From: Acetobacteraceae bacterium
GTDB taxonomy: Bacteria > Pseudomonadota > Alphaproteobacteria > Acetobacterales > Acetobacteraceae
Reading direction: 5' to 3'
Length of the DNA stretch: 15,062 nt
NCBI GenBank assembly: GCA_019689515.1
Contig: JADGHI010000037.1
Location: forward strand, 1 to 15,062
Below are positions 6,698-13,128 of the stretch, piece by piece. The position numbers and the translations under genes are program-made. The notes below the pieces were generated by a model. That model worked only from the letters and a program-made list of their open reading frames with translations. It was not told the origin of the DNA and made no database searches. Every line of letters begins with the position of its first letter. Position 1 is the stretch's first letter.

Positions 6698-7381
6698 TCA
6701 ACGGGCGGGCCCGTCTTCGCGGCGTGCCGGCGCCGCCGACGATGCCGCGCGCCTGAGCAGCGCCGAAACCTCGGCATCCTCGATCTGCCGGAAATCGTCG
6801 TAGAAGGAGCCGACAGCGCCGAGGAATTCGGGCTCCTCCAGAAACACCGCCTCGTCGCACTGCGACCGCAGCGCCTCGGCGGTCGGGCGTGCCGCCACCG
6901 GCGCGGCAACGACGCGGCGTGCGGCGCCGGCGCGCTCCAGCGCCAGCAGCGCCGCGCGGACGGTCGCACCGGTGGCGATGCCGTCGTCCACCACGATGGC
7001 GACGCGTCCATGGGGCGAGACCGCCGGCCGTTCCCGCAGCCACAGGCGCCGCCGGCGGTCGATCTCGCCGAGCAGCCGCGCCGCCTCCATCGTGACGAAG
7101 TCCGGCGGCACGCCGACCAGGGCGGCGACGTCCTCGTTCACCACGGTCTGCGGCGGATCGCCCTCCACGACGGCGCCGAGCGCGAGTTCGGGCTGGCCGG
7201 GCGCGCCGATCTTGCGCACCAGCATCAGGTCGAGCGGTGCGCCCAGCGCTTCGGCGATCGGCAGAGCAACGGGCACGCCGCCCCGCGGAAGGGCGTACAC
7301 GACCGGATTTGTGCCCCGGAGGTGCCGCAGGCGCTCGGCGAGCCGTCGTCCGGCCTCGGTACGGTTGCGGAATTTCGTCAC
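6698..7381 (-). CDS. Phosphoribosyltransferase
   Basis: This 227-residue protein belongs to the type I phosphoribosyltransferase fold. The PRPP-binding loop is clear: VAIVVDDGIATGAT at about 127-140, with the adjacent acidic pair before GIATGAT that binds the ribose hydroxyls. An N-terminal LPRGGVPVA loop (31-39) and VRKIGAP (55-61) match the ComF/YpfA-like stand-alone group often annotated only as phosphoribosyltransferase. The acceptor base is unknown and it may not be a salvage enzyme. The start is GTG 7381, whose GTGA overlaps the stop of the upstream hydrolase gene by 4 bp, which argues for coupled translation. In other bacteria, for example mycobacterial Rv0571c as I recall it, this domain is fused to a dienelactone-hydrolase-like domain. 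Here the two are separate genes in tandem. Confidence 0.9.
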   Translation of the reverse strand: MTKFRNRTEAGRRLAERLRHLRGTNPVVYALPRGGVPVALPIAEALGAPLDLMLVRKIGAPGQPELALGAVVEGDPPQTVVNEDVAALVGVPPDFVTMEAARLLGEIDRRRRLWLRERPAVSPHGRVAIVVDDGIATGATVRAALLALERAGAARRVVAAPVAARPTAEALRSQCDEAVFLEEPEFLGAVGSFYDDFRQIEDAEVSALLRRAASSAAPARREDGPAR

Positions 7382-8043
7382 AGCAGGCCACGATCCTCGC
7401 CGAGCCGGGTGGCGAACCAGTCTCGCGCGAGCGCGACGGCGGTGTCCAGCGTGCCCGGCTCCTCGAACAGGTGGCTCGCGCCCTGCACGACCCGGACCTC
7501 GACCTCGCACCTCATATGCGCCGCCGCCGTGCGGTTCAGCTCCAGCACCTCCCGGTCGAGGCTGCCGACGATCAGCAGCGTCGGTGCGCAGACATGCGGC
7601 AACATCTCGGCCCCCGCGAGATCGGGGCGCCCGCCGCGCGAGACCACCGCGCGCACCGGATCGGGGTGCAGCGCCGCCGCGGCCAGCGCCGCCGCGGCGC
7701 CGGTAGAGGCTCCGAAATAGCCGATCGGCACCGCCCCGCCCGCGCCGGCCGGCGAGGTCAGCCAGTCGGTCGCGTTCATCAGCCGTTGCGCGAGGAGAGG
7801 GATGTCGAAGACCTTGTGCCGGTCCTCGGCCTCCTCCGACCGCAGCAGGTCGAAGAGCAGCGTGCCGAGCCCGGCCTCGCGCAGCGCGTCGGCGACGAAG
7901 CGGTTGCGCGGGCTGAAGCGGGAGCTGCCGCTGCCATGGGCGAACACCACGACGCCGGCGCCGGTTTCCGGCGGCGCGTAGTGTCCGCCCAGGCCGAAGG
8001 GCGGGATCGAAACCTCCATCGGCTCGCGCCGCACCGCTTCCAT
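7378..8043 (-). CDS. Dienelactone hydrolase-like alpha/beta hydrolase
   Basis: This is a 221-residue cytoplasmic alpha/beta hydrolase with no signal peptide. The oxyanion-hole region is FAHGSGSSR at 34-42. The nucleophile elbow GASTG at 111-115 gives Ser113, and the likely rest of the triad is Asp163 (in GSLDRE) and His191 (in GASHLFEE). The substrate is unknown; the group is annotated as dienelactone hydrolase-like but rarely acts on dienelactone. ATG 8043 is preferred over the upstream ATG 8091 because AAGGAGGT lies 4 bases before it. It overlaps the phosphoribosyltransferase gene by 4 bp, so the two are almost certainly one transcript. The preceding small ORF stops 11 bp upstream. Confidence 0.9.
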   Translation of the reverse strand: MEAVRREPMEVSIPPFGLGGHYAPPETGAGVVVFAHGSGSSRFSPRNRFVADALREAGLGTLLFDLLRSEEAEDRHKVFDIPLLAQRLMNATDWLTSPAGAGGAVPIGYFGASTGAAAALAAAALHPDPVRAVVSRGGRPDLAGAEMLPHVCAPTLLIVGSLDREVLELNRTAAAHMRCEVEVRVVQGASHLFEEPGTLDTAVALARDWFATRLGEDRGLL

Positions 8044-8054
8044 CCGCACCTCCT

Positions 8055-8291
8055 TTACGCGATGGAGAGGGAAGTCCCGCCCGGGTGACATGGGGCGGCG
8101 GGCGGCTGGCCGGAGACGGGACTCGGCTCCGGGCCGGGCGCCTCCGGGGTCCGCTGCGGCGACCGTCGCGGATGGTAGTGTGGAAAGCCGGGGGAATCCG
8201 GGGGCGGAGGCGGTTCGGCCTTCCGAGACTGCATCATGCGAAGCGCTCGCTCCGTCTCCGAACCGCCGAAGAGCGGCCGCCGGTCGGCCAT
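8055..8291 (-). CDS. Candidate small Pro-rich protein (doubtful)
   Basis: A 78-codon frame beginning MADRRPLFGG fills most of the gap between the CBS-domain gene and the hydrolase gene. It stops 11 bp before the hydrolase start, a spacing normal for an operon. The N-terminal third is charged and possibly helical (ETERALRMMQSRKAE). The rest is Pro-rich and probably disordered. Third positions are about 80% G/C by eye, somewhat below the neighbours. No good Shine-Dalgarno precedes ATG 8291. No family is recognised. It could be a small stress-operon protein or a chance open frame. Confidence 0.35.
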   Translation of the reverse strand: MADRRPLFGGSETERALRMMQSRKAEPPPPPDSPGFPHYHPRRSPQRTPEAPGPEPSPVSGQPPAAPCHPGGTSLSIA

Positions 8292-8325
8292 TGCCCGCCG
8301 GCGGCCGCTCTCAGCCGCGTTGGCC

Positions 8326-9264
8326 TCAGGCACCCAGCTCCAGGCGTGGCCCGCCGATCTGCGAGTGCAGCCCGCCCGGGCGGGAGATTCCTGCCAGCGC
8401 CTCGCCGGCGGGATGCGGACCCTCGCCCATGGCGATGTCGGCCAGCGAAATGATGCCGACGAGGCGCTTGTCGCGCGTCACCACCGGCAGGCGGTGCACC
8501 TGGATATCGCCCATGTTGTGCGCGACGCGCTCGATGTCCTCGTCCTCGAAGCAGTACATCACCTCGGGCGTCATCACCTCGCGCACCTGGGTGTCCGGGC
8601 CCTTGCCCTGGGCGATGGCGCGGATGGCGATGTCGCGGTCCGTGATCATGCCGATCAGCCGGTCGCCATCGGCGACCGGGAGGACGCCGGCGTCGATCTC
8701 GCCCATGGTCCGGGCGACATCCTGGATCGTCTCGTCGGGGTGCGCGAGCCGCACGTCGCGCGTCATCTTCTCCTTGACCTTCATGCTCCGCCTCCTCTTT
8801 CCCTCGCTCACCCCGTCGCCAGGCGACGGCGGCGTGCCCTCGAGCGGCCAGAACTCCCTGATCGGTCGCGGCAGCGTGCCGACCGCCTTGAGCACCTGGC
8901 CGCGGTCGAGATGGCGTGAGAGCACCCGCAGCACGGCGCGGGTGGCGTCGCGCACATTGATCGGCCGGATGCCGTCCAGCTTCTGGTCCACCCGCGCGAG
9001 GAACCCGTCGAGGTCGCGCGTGCGGTCCGGCTGACCTGCCGGGTGCCACTGGTCGTAATAGGCGCCGCGCACCAGCAGCGGCAGTTGCGCGCCGAGATGC
9101 GCGGCGAGTTCGATCGGGAGGCGGTCGCGCAGCGTGCGCAGGACCGCCGAGAGCGCCCGCCAGGCAACCTGGCGGTCCGGCCCGAGCTCCGCCATGATCT
9201 CGTCGAGCCAGACATGCGTGGTCTGAAGCGTCCGGTCGAAGACCTCGACGCCGTTGGCAGGCAT
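8326..9264 (-). CDS. DUF2267-CBS pair fusion protein
   Basis: A single uninterrupted frame of 312 codons joins two domains. Residues 1-143 form a DUF2267 domain: helical, with TTHVWLDEI, WRALSAVLRTLRDRLP at 35-50, LPLLVRGAYYDQW at 61-73 and a closing LPRPIREFWPLEG at 131-143. DUF2267 proteins often lie in stress-response clusters but have no agreed function. Residues 161-312 hold two CBS motifs, with GMITDRDIAIRA (45-56 of that part) and VVGIISLADIA-like GIISLADIA (110-118). CBS pairs bind adenine nucleotides as energy sensors. The linker is Pro/Gly/Arg-rich. ATG 9264 follows an AGGGA-containing site about 9 bases upstream. A strong internal ribosome site and ATG 8784 could also give the CBS part alone, so two separate genes joined by loss of a stop is an alternative reading. 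The gene is divergent from the TPR regulator. Confidence 0.8.
   Translation of the reverse strand: MPANGVEVFDRTLQTTHVWLDEIMAELGPDRQVAWRALSAVLRTLRDRLPIELAAHLGAQLPLLVRGAYYDQWHPAGQPDRTRDLDGFLARVDQKLDGIRPINVRDATRAVLRVLSRHLDRGQVLKAVGTLPRPIREFWPLEGTPPSPGDGVSEGKRRRSMKVKEKMTRDVRLAHPDETIQDVARTMGEIDAGVLPVADGDRLIGMITDRDIAIRAIAQGKGPDTQVREVMTPEVMYCFEDEDIERVAHNMGDIQVHRLPVVTRDKRLVGIISLADIAMGEGPHPAGEALAGISRPGGLHSQIGGPRLELGA
8784..8797 (-). promoter_or_regulatory. Internal ribosome binding site for the CBS domain
   Basis: GAGGAGG (complement of 8791-8797) stands 6 bases before an in-frame ATG at 8784, exactly where the CBS part begins (MKVKEKM). The site encodes the Arg-rich end of the linker in the fusion frame. 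It is stronger than the site at the full-length start, so a free 152-residue CBS protein (8326-8784) is probably made, alone or besides the fusion. Confidence 0.6.
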
Positions 9265-9336
9265 GGCGTCGCTTCCCTCTTTCCCGATCGGGGCCGCCGG
9301 CGCCGGCTGCGCCGGACGGCCGCCATGTGGTTTGAG

Positions 9337-9365
9337 ACGAACGCCGCCCGCCGAGGGCGGTTCGT
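9337..9365. repeat. Bulged inverted repeat in the divergent promoter region
   Basis: ACGAA (9337-9341) pairs with TTCGT (9361-9365), and CCGCCC (9344-9349) with GGGCGG (9355-9360), around a 5-base loop; two bases bulge on one side. It lies about 73 bp upstream of the DUF2267-CBS start. It could be a regulator site or a leader hairpin. Confidence 0.4.
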
Positions 9366-9500
9366 GGCGGCACCAAAAGAGGCCGGCGGCGCCCTCGCGC
9401 GGCGCCCGCGCGGACCGCGGGGGTTCCGCTTGGCTGGTGGCCCGCATGGGGTCGGAGAGGTTCAGGGAAGGTGCGAAGGGCCAAGCGGCCAGGCTCGCCC

Positions 9501-9529
9501 TTGCAGGACAGGGGGCAGGGGTGGATAAG
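9501..9529 (+). promoter_or_regulatory. Weak candidate promoter of the TPR regulator
   Basis: TTGCAG (9501-9506) and GATAAG (9524-9529) are 17 bp apart and resemble a sigma-70-type pair (three and four of six consensus bases). They would start transcription about 87 bp before the GTG at 9623. The match is modest. Confidence 0.25.
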
Positions 9530-9622
9530 CGCGCAGCGGCGCTGGCGGAGCGACCCGGCTGGTCAACCGCGCCTCGCGCATGAAGCAGGGAGTTGGCGGC
9601 CCCGACCCGCGGGAGGGCACTG

Positions 9623-11374
9623 GTGCGATTGGTCTTCGCCGGCCACGAGATGGACCTGCGCCGCCAGGAGTTGCGCCGCGCGGACGGCGAGGTCGTGCAT
9701 GTCGAGCCGCAGGTGTTCGACCTGCTCGTGCACCTGGTGCGCAACCGGGACCGGGTCGTCAGCAAGGACGAGCTGTTCGAGACGATCTGGCAGGGGCGGA
9801 TCGTCTCCGAGGCGGCGCTGAGCAGCCGGATCAACGCCGCGCGCAAGGCCATCGGCGACGACGGCGACCGGCAGGAGCTGATCCGCACCATCCACCGGCG
9901 CGGCTTCCGCTTCGTCGGCGAGGCGCGCGAGCTTGAGGACCCGGACGGTGGCGCCGCCTCCGGACCTTCTCCGGCGGAGACAGTCGCGGCGGTGCAGACC
10001 GGCCCGGCGGCAGGGGGCGGCCGCGCCGATGCCGGGGTTGCCTCGCCTCCGCTCGCCGGACGTGGCGACACCGCCTCCCGCAAGCCGTCCGTCGTCGTCC
10101 TGCCCGTCGCCAATCTGAGCCAGGACCCGGACACCGAATATTTCGCCTACGGGCTGACCGAGGACATCATCCGCCAGCTCGCGCAGAATCCGTGGCTCGA
10201 CGTGCTGAGCCGCCATACCGCCGTGCAGTTCCGCGGCCGGGACGTGGACGCGCGCGAGATCGGCACGGCGCTCGGCGTGCGGTACCTCGTGCAGGCCAGC
10301 GTGTGGAAGCGCGACGAACGGGTGCGCATCACCGCCGACCTCATCTGCGCCTCGACCGCGCGGCAGCTCTGGTCCGAGCGTTACGACCTGCGGCTGGCCG
10401 ACATCTTCGACATCCAGAGCGCGATGGCGCAGCAGATCGCTGCGGTGATCGAGCCCGAGCTCGGGCGCGTCGAGCGCGAGACCGCGGCGCGCAAGCCGCC
10501 CGGCAACCTCGACGCATGGGATTGCTACCAGCGCGGCCTCTGGCATCTCTGGGGCTTCACCACGCCCGGACTTGCGGAGGGCGAGGCGATGTTCCGCCGC
10601 GCCATCGAGCTCGACCCGGGCTTCGCGCGGGCGCATGGCGGCCTCGCCTATGTGCTGCTGCAGAGCGCGATCATGCGCGACCCGGAGGAACGCCCTGCGC
10701 TCATCGAAGAGGCGATGCGGTGTGCCCGCAGGGCGGTCGCGCTCGACGAGCGCGACTGCATGAACCAGTGCGTGCTCGGCCGCGTGCACACGATGCAGGG
10801 CAACCCGGAGGAGGGGATCGCGGCGCTGGAGCTTGCGATCCAGCTCAACCCGAGCTTCGCGCAGGGGTATTTCGCCCTGGGCCACGCGATGATCGCGTGC
10901 GGGCGCGATGAGGAGGGGATCGCGCTGCTCGAGCGCGCGACGGAGCTGAGTCCGCGCGACCCCCACCTTTTCTCCTTCCACGACCTGCGGGCGACGGCGC
11001 ACTTCTCGCTCCGCGAGTACGAGGCCGCGCGCAACTTCGCGCGGCGCGCGGTGCGCCTGCCGAATGCGAGCTACCGCCCTTTCGCGACGCTCGCCGCATC
11101 GCTCGGCCAGCTCGGCAGGACGGAGGAGGCGGCGCCGGTGCTGGAGGAACTGTTCGCCCGCAAGCCGGGCTACAGCTGCGCCTATGCGCGCGGCGACCTC
11201 CACTTCTACGTCAACGATTCGCTGGTCGAGCGCTTCATCGAGGGGCTGAGGCTGGCCGGCGTCCCCGAGGAGGCGGTGCCCGCGGAGTCGGCCGCCGCGA
11301 CCGGCGAGGCGCTTGCGCGGCGTGCCCGGCCGCCTGCCGGCGCCGCTGATGCCACGCCGATGCGAGGGCGCTAG
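9623..11374 (+). CDS. Winged-helix, TolB-like and TPR-repeat transcriptional regulator
   Basis: This is a 583-residue regulator of the CadC/HilA-like group. Residues 1-99 form an OmpR/PhoB-type winged helix, with the family's EPQVFDLLVHLVRNRDRVVS run at 28-47, LFETIWQGRIVSEAALSSRI at 51-70 and the wing RTIHRRGFRF at 88-97. A Gly/Ala/Pro-rich linker (100-152) follows. Next is a TolB/FlgO-like domain at about 155-285, with SVVVLPVANLS and YGLTEDIIRQLA, as often seen in adenylate cyclases and TPR regulators of alphaproteobacteria. TPR-like helices occupy about 295-530. No membrane helix is seen, so unlike CadC it is probably soluble. GTG 9623 is chosen because GGGAGGG lies 6 bases upstream and the wing domain then begins normally; a TTG at 9593 is less well placed. 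The divergent DUF2267-CBS gene is a candidate target. The ligand is unknown. Confidence 0.9.
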   Translation: MRLVFAGHEMDLRRQELRRADGEVVHVEPQVFDLLVHLVRNRDRVVSKDELFETIWQGRIVSEAALSSRINAARKAIGDDGDRQELIRTIHRRGFRFVGEARELEDPDGGAASGPSPAETVAAVQTGPAAGGGRADAGVASPPLAGRGDTASRKPSVVVLPVANLSQDPDTEYFAYGLTEDIIRQLAQNPWLDVLSRHTAVQFRGRDVDAREIGTALGVRYLVQASVWKRDERVRITADLICASTARQLWSERYDLRLADIFDIQSAMAQQIAAVIEPELGRVERETAARKPPGNLDAWDCYQRGLWHLWGFTTPGLAEGEAMFRRAIELDPGFARAHGGLAYVLLQSAIMRDPEERPALIEEAMRCARRAVALDERDCMNQCVLGRVHTMQGNPEEGIAALELAIQLNPSFAQGYFALGHAMIACGRDEEGIALLERATELSPRDPHLFSFHDLRATAHFSLREYEAARNFARRAVRLPNASYRPFATLAASLGQLGRTEEAAPVLEELFARKPGYSCAYARGDLHFYVNDSLVERFIEGLRLAGVPEEAVPAESAAATGEALARRARPPAGAADATPMRGR

Positions 11375-11390
11375 GCGGCTCCGGCGAGTC

Positions 11391-11921
11391 CTATCCGGCG
11401 CACGCCGCGAGATATTGCGGTGAAGCCGGCGCTTCCCCGGAGACCTCCTGGAGATCCGCCCGCTGCAGCGGCACGGTGTAGGTCGTCGCCTTGCCGGTGA
11501 GGCACAGCGCGCCGCTCGCGTCGCGCACGCTGGTTTCGAGCGTGCAGATCGCCTTGTCGTCGCGCACCGAGGTCACCTCGACGCGCGCGGTGATCTCCTC
11601 GCCGACCCGCACCGCCTTCACGAAGCGCCACTCGACGCCAAGGAACACCGTGCCGGGGCCGGGCAGGTCCTCGGCGACAACCGCGTTCAGCAGGCCGGAG
11701 GTGACGCCGCCCTGCACGATCAGCCTGCCGAAGGGCGTGGTGGCGGCGAGGGCGGCGTCGAAGTGCAGCGGGTTCCGGTCGCCCGTTATCGCCGCGAACA
11801 TCACGACGTCCTGCATGCCCGTGCGTCGTGTCCGCTCCGCGACCGCGCCGGGTGCCGGCTTGCCGAGCATGGTTGCCGCCCAGGGATCGGCGGCGGGGGC
11901 GGTGGAAGAGGCGGTCTTCAT
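11391..11921 (-). CDS. MaoC-family hot-dog dehydratase/hydratase
   Basis: This 176-residue single hot-dog protein resembles (R)-specific enoyl-CoA hydratases such as PhaJ. The catalytic hydratase-2 motif is visible: Asp48, Asn50 and His53 in ITGDRNPLHFD, followed by FGRLIVQGG at 64-72. Residues 90-150 give the remaining strands (FLGVEWRFVKAVRVGEEI). The reaction would be reversible hydration of an enoyl-CoA; chain length and true substrate are unknown. ATG 11921 overlaps the stop of the upstream FAD oxidoreductase (ATGA), and GAGGAG lies about 9 bases before it inside that gene, so the two are co-translated. The gene converges on the TPR regulator with only 16 bp between the stops and no obvious terminator. 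Confidence 0.9.
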   Translation of the reverse strand: MKTASSTAPAADPWAATMLGKPAPGAVAERTRRTGMQDVVMFAAITGDRNPLHFDAALAATTPFGRLIVQGGVTSGLLNAVVAEDLPGPGTVFLGVEWRFVKAVRVGEEITARVEVTSVRDDKAICTLETSVRDASGALCLTGKATTYTVPLQRADLQEVSGEAPASPQYLAACAG

Positions 11922-13111
11922 GCGGCGATCTCCTCTACGAAGTGTGTGCCGGCCGGCGGGGCTAGGCCGAGCGCGGCCAGATACTCGACCTCCGGCCGCA
12001 TCGCCTTGTTGAGGGCGAGGTGGTGGCGCTTCACCGTCTCGATGTCCCATTCGAAGGAGGCGATCTCCTCCGTCGCCTCGAACAGCGGGAGCGAAAGGGC
12101 ATCGCGCGTCCGCTCATAGGCCGCGAACGCCTCCTCCGTTCCCTCCGCCGCGGCGGCGGCGAGCAGCTCGGCGTCGCGGAAGGCGTCGGTGATGCCGTGC
12201 GCGGTCAGCGGATCCTTGAAGTAGCCGGCGTCGCCGACGAGCGCCCAGCCGGACCCGAAGGGCCGCCGCAGGAAGCCCCTTCGCCCCGCGAAGGCCAGAA
12301 GCCGGCTCTCCTGGTGCGCTCCGGCCACCGCCTCGGCCAGCGCAGGCGAGACCTCGGCGAGCACCTGGCGGAACCCGGCCGCCATGTCCTGGCGCAGCGT
12401 GTCGCGGAACCGCGCCGGCGGCACGGCGACGAAGACGCAGTGGGCTCCGCCGTTGGTCGCGATCGCGCCGGCGCTCGCCCCTTGCCGGAACAGCCAGTGA
12501 TAGGCGTTGCGCCAGCCGAGGCCGGACCAGTAGCCATAGATCGCCGCCGTCGTGTGCCGCGCCACCCGCGGGCCCCGCGCCCCGGCCGGCCGGGCGGCGG
12601 TCGAGGCGATGCCGTCGGCGCCGACGACCAGGTCGGCGGCGATCTCGACCCGCCGCCCCTCGGGGTCGGCCAGCGCCGCGCCGGCGACGCGCCCGTCGGG
12701 GCGGCGGACGAGCTCGATCAGCGAGTATCCGTGCCGGATTTCCGCGCCGGCGCCCCAGGCCGCGTCCACGAGCAGGGGGTCGAGCACGGTCCGGCGCGGC
12801 GCGTAGAGCGCATCCACCCCGTCGGCCGGGCGGATCTCGATGTCCACCACCTCCTCGCCGTAATGGAAGACGGTGTTGCGCACGGCGGGCGTGTCCAGCG
12901 CGGCGAGCCGCGGCAGCAGCCCCCAGCGGTGCAGCTGCAGCACGCCGCCGCGCATCAGCGCGTGGGTGGACAGGGTGTCGCTGCCATAGGCGCTGCGGTC
13001 CACCGCGAGCACGCGCATCCCGCGCCGTGCCATCAGCATCGCCGTGGCCGCGCCGGCGCAGCGCGCGCCGATCACGAGGGCGTCGTAGCTCCCGTTGCTC
13101 CTGATGCGCAT
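11918..13111 (-). CDS. FixC/geranylgeranyl-reductase-like FAD oxidoreductase
   Basis: This is a 397-residue flavoprotein of the p-hydroxybenzoate-hydroxylase fold, in the COG0644 (FixC/geranylgeranyl reductase) branch or a close monooxygenase relative. The N-terminal dinucleotide-binding site is GARCAGAATA at 15-24, with Asp38 at the end of the second strand and SDTLSTHALMRGG (44-56) as the substrate-side signature. The DG-type motif GADGIAS lies at 164-170. The second FAD motif GDAGYFKDP at 293-301 leads into TAHGITDAFRDAE. No signal peptide or membrane helix is evident. It may reduce or hydroxylate a lipid-like or aromatic substrate; which one is not visible. ATG 13111 is preceded by AAAGGAG at 8 bases, inside the 17-bp gap after the upstream gene. 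It overlaps the MaoC gene by 4 bp. Confidence 0.9.
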   Translation of the reverse strand: MRIRSNGSYDALVIGARCAGAATAMLMARRGMRVLAVDRSAYGSDTLSTHALMRGGVLQLHRWGLLPRLAALDTPAVRNTVFHYGEEVVDIEIRPADGVDALYAPRRTVLDPLLVDAAWGAGAEIRHGYSLIELVRRPDGRVAGAALADPEGRRVEIAADLVVGADGIASTAARPAGARGPRVARHTTAAIYGYWSGLGWRNAYHWLFRQGASAGAIATNGGAHCVFVAVPPARFRDTLRQDMAAGFRQVLAEVSPALAEAVAGAHQESRLLAFAGRRGFLRRPFGSGWALVGDAGYFKDPLTAHGITDAFRDAELLAAAAAEGTEEAFAAYERTRDALSLPLFEATEEIASFEWDIETVKRHHLALNKAMRPEVEYLAALGLAPPAGTHFVEEIAA

Positions 13112-13128
13112 TGCAGGGGCTCCTTTCG

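Larger units (their letters stand above)
9265..9622. other. Divergent intergenic region
   Basis: This 358-bp region separates the divergent DUF2267-CBS and TPR-regulator genes and should hold promoters for both. It contains the bulged inverted repeat at 9337-9365 and a weak rightward promoter-like pair near 9501-9529. Open frames crossing it look like out-of-frame noise. No RNA gene was recognised. Confidence 0.5.

Noticed and set aside
8044..8091. Hydrolase start at ATG 8091
   Set aside because: ATG 8043 directly follows a near-perfect AAGGAGGT; the extra 16 residues match no family N-terminus.
9265..10134. Upstream extension of the DUF2267-CBS frame to 602 codons
   Set aside because: It runs antisense through the winged-helix gene; the domain starts naturally at ATG 9264.
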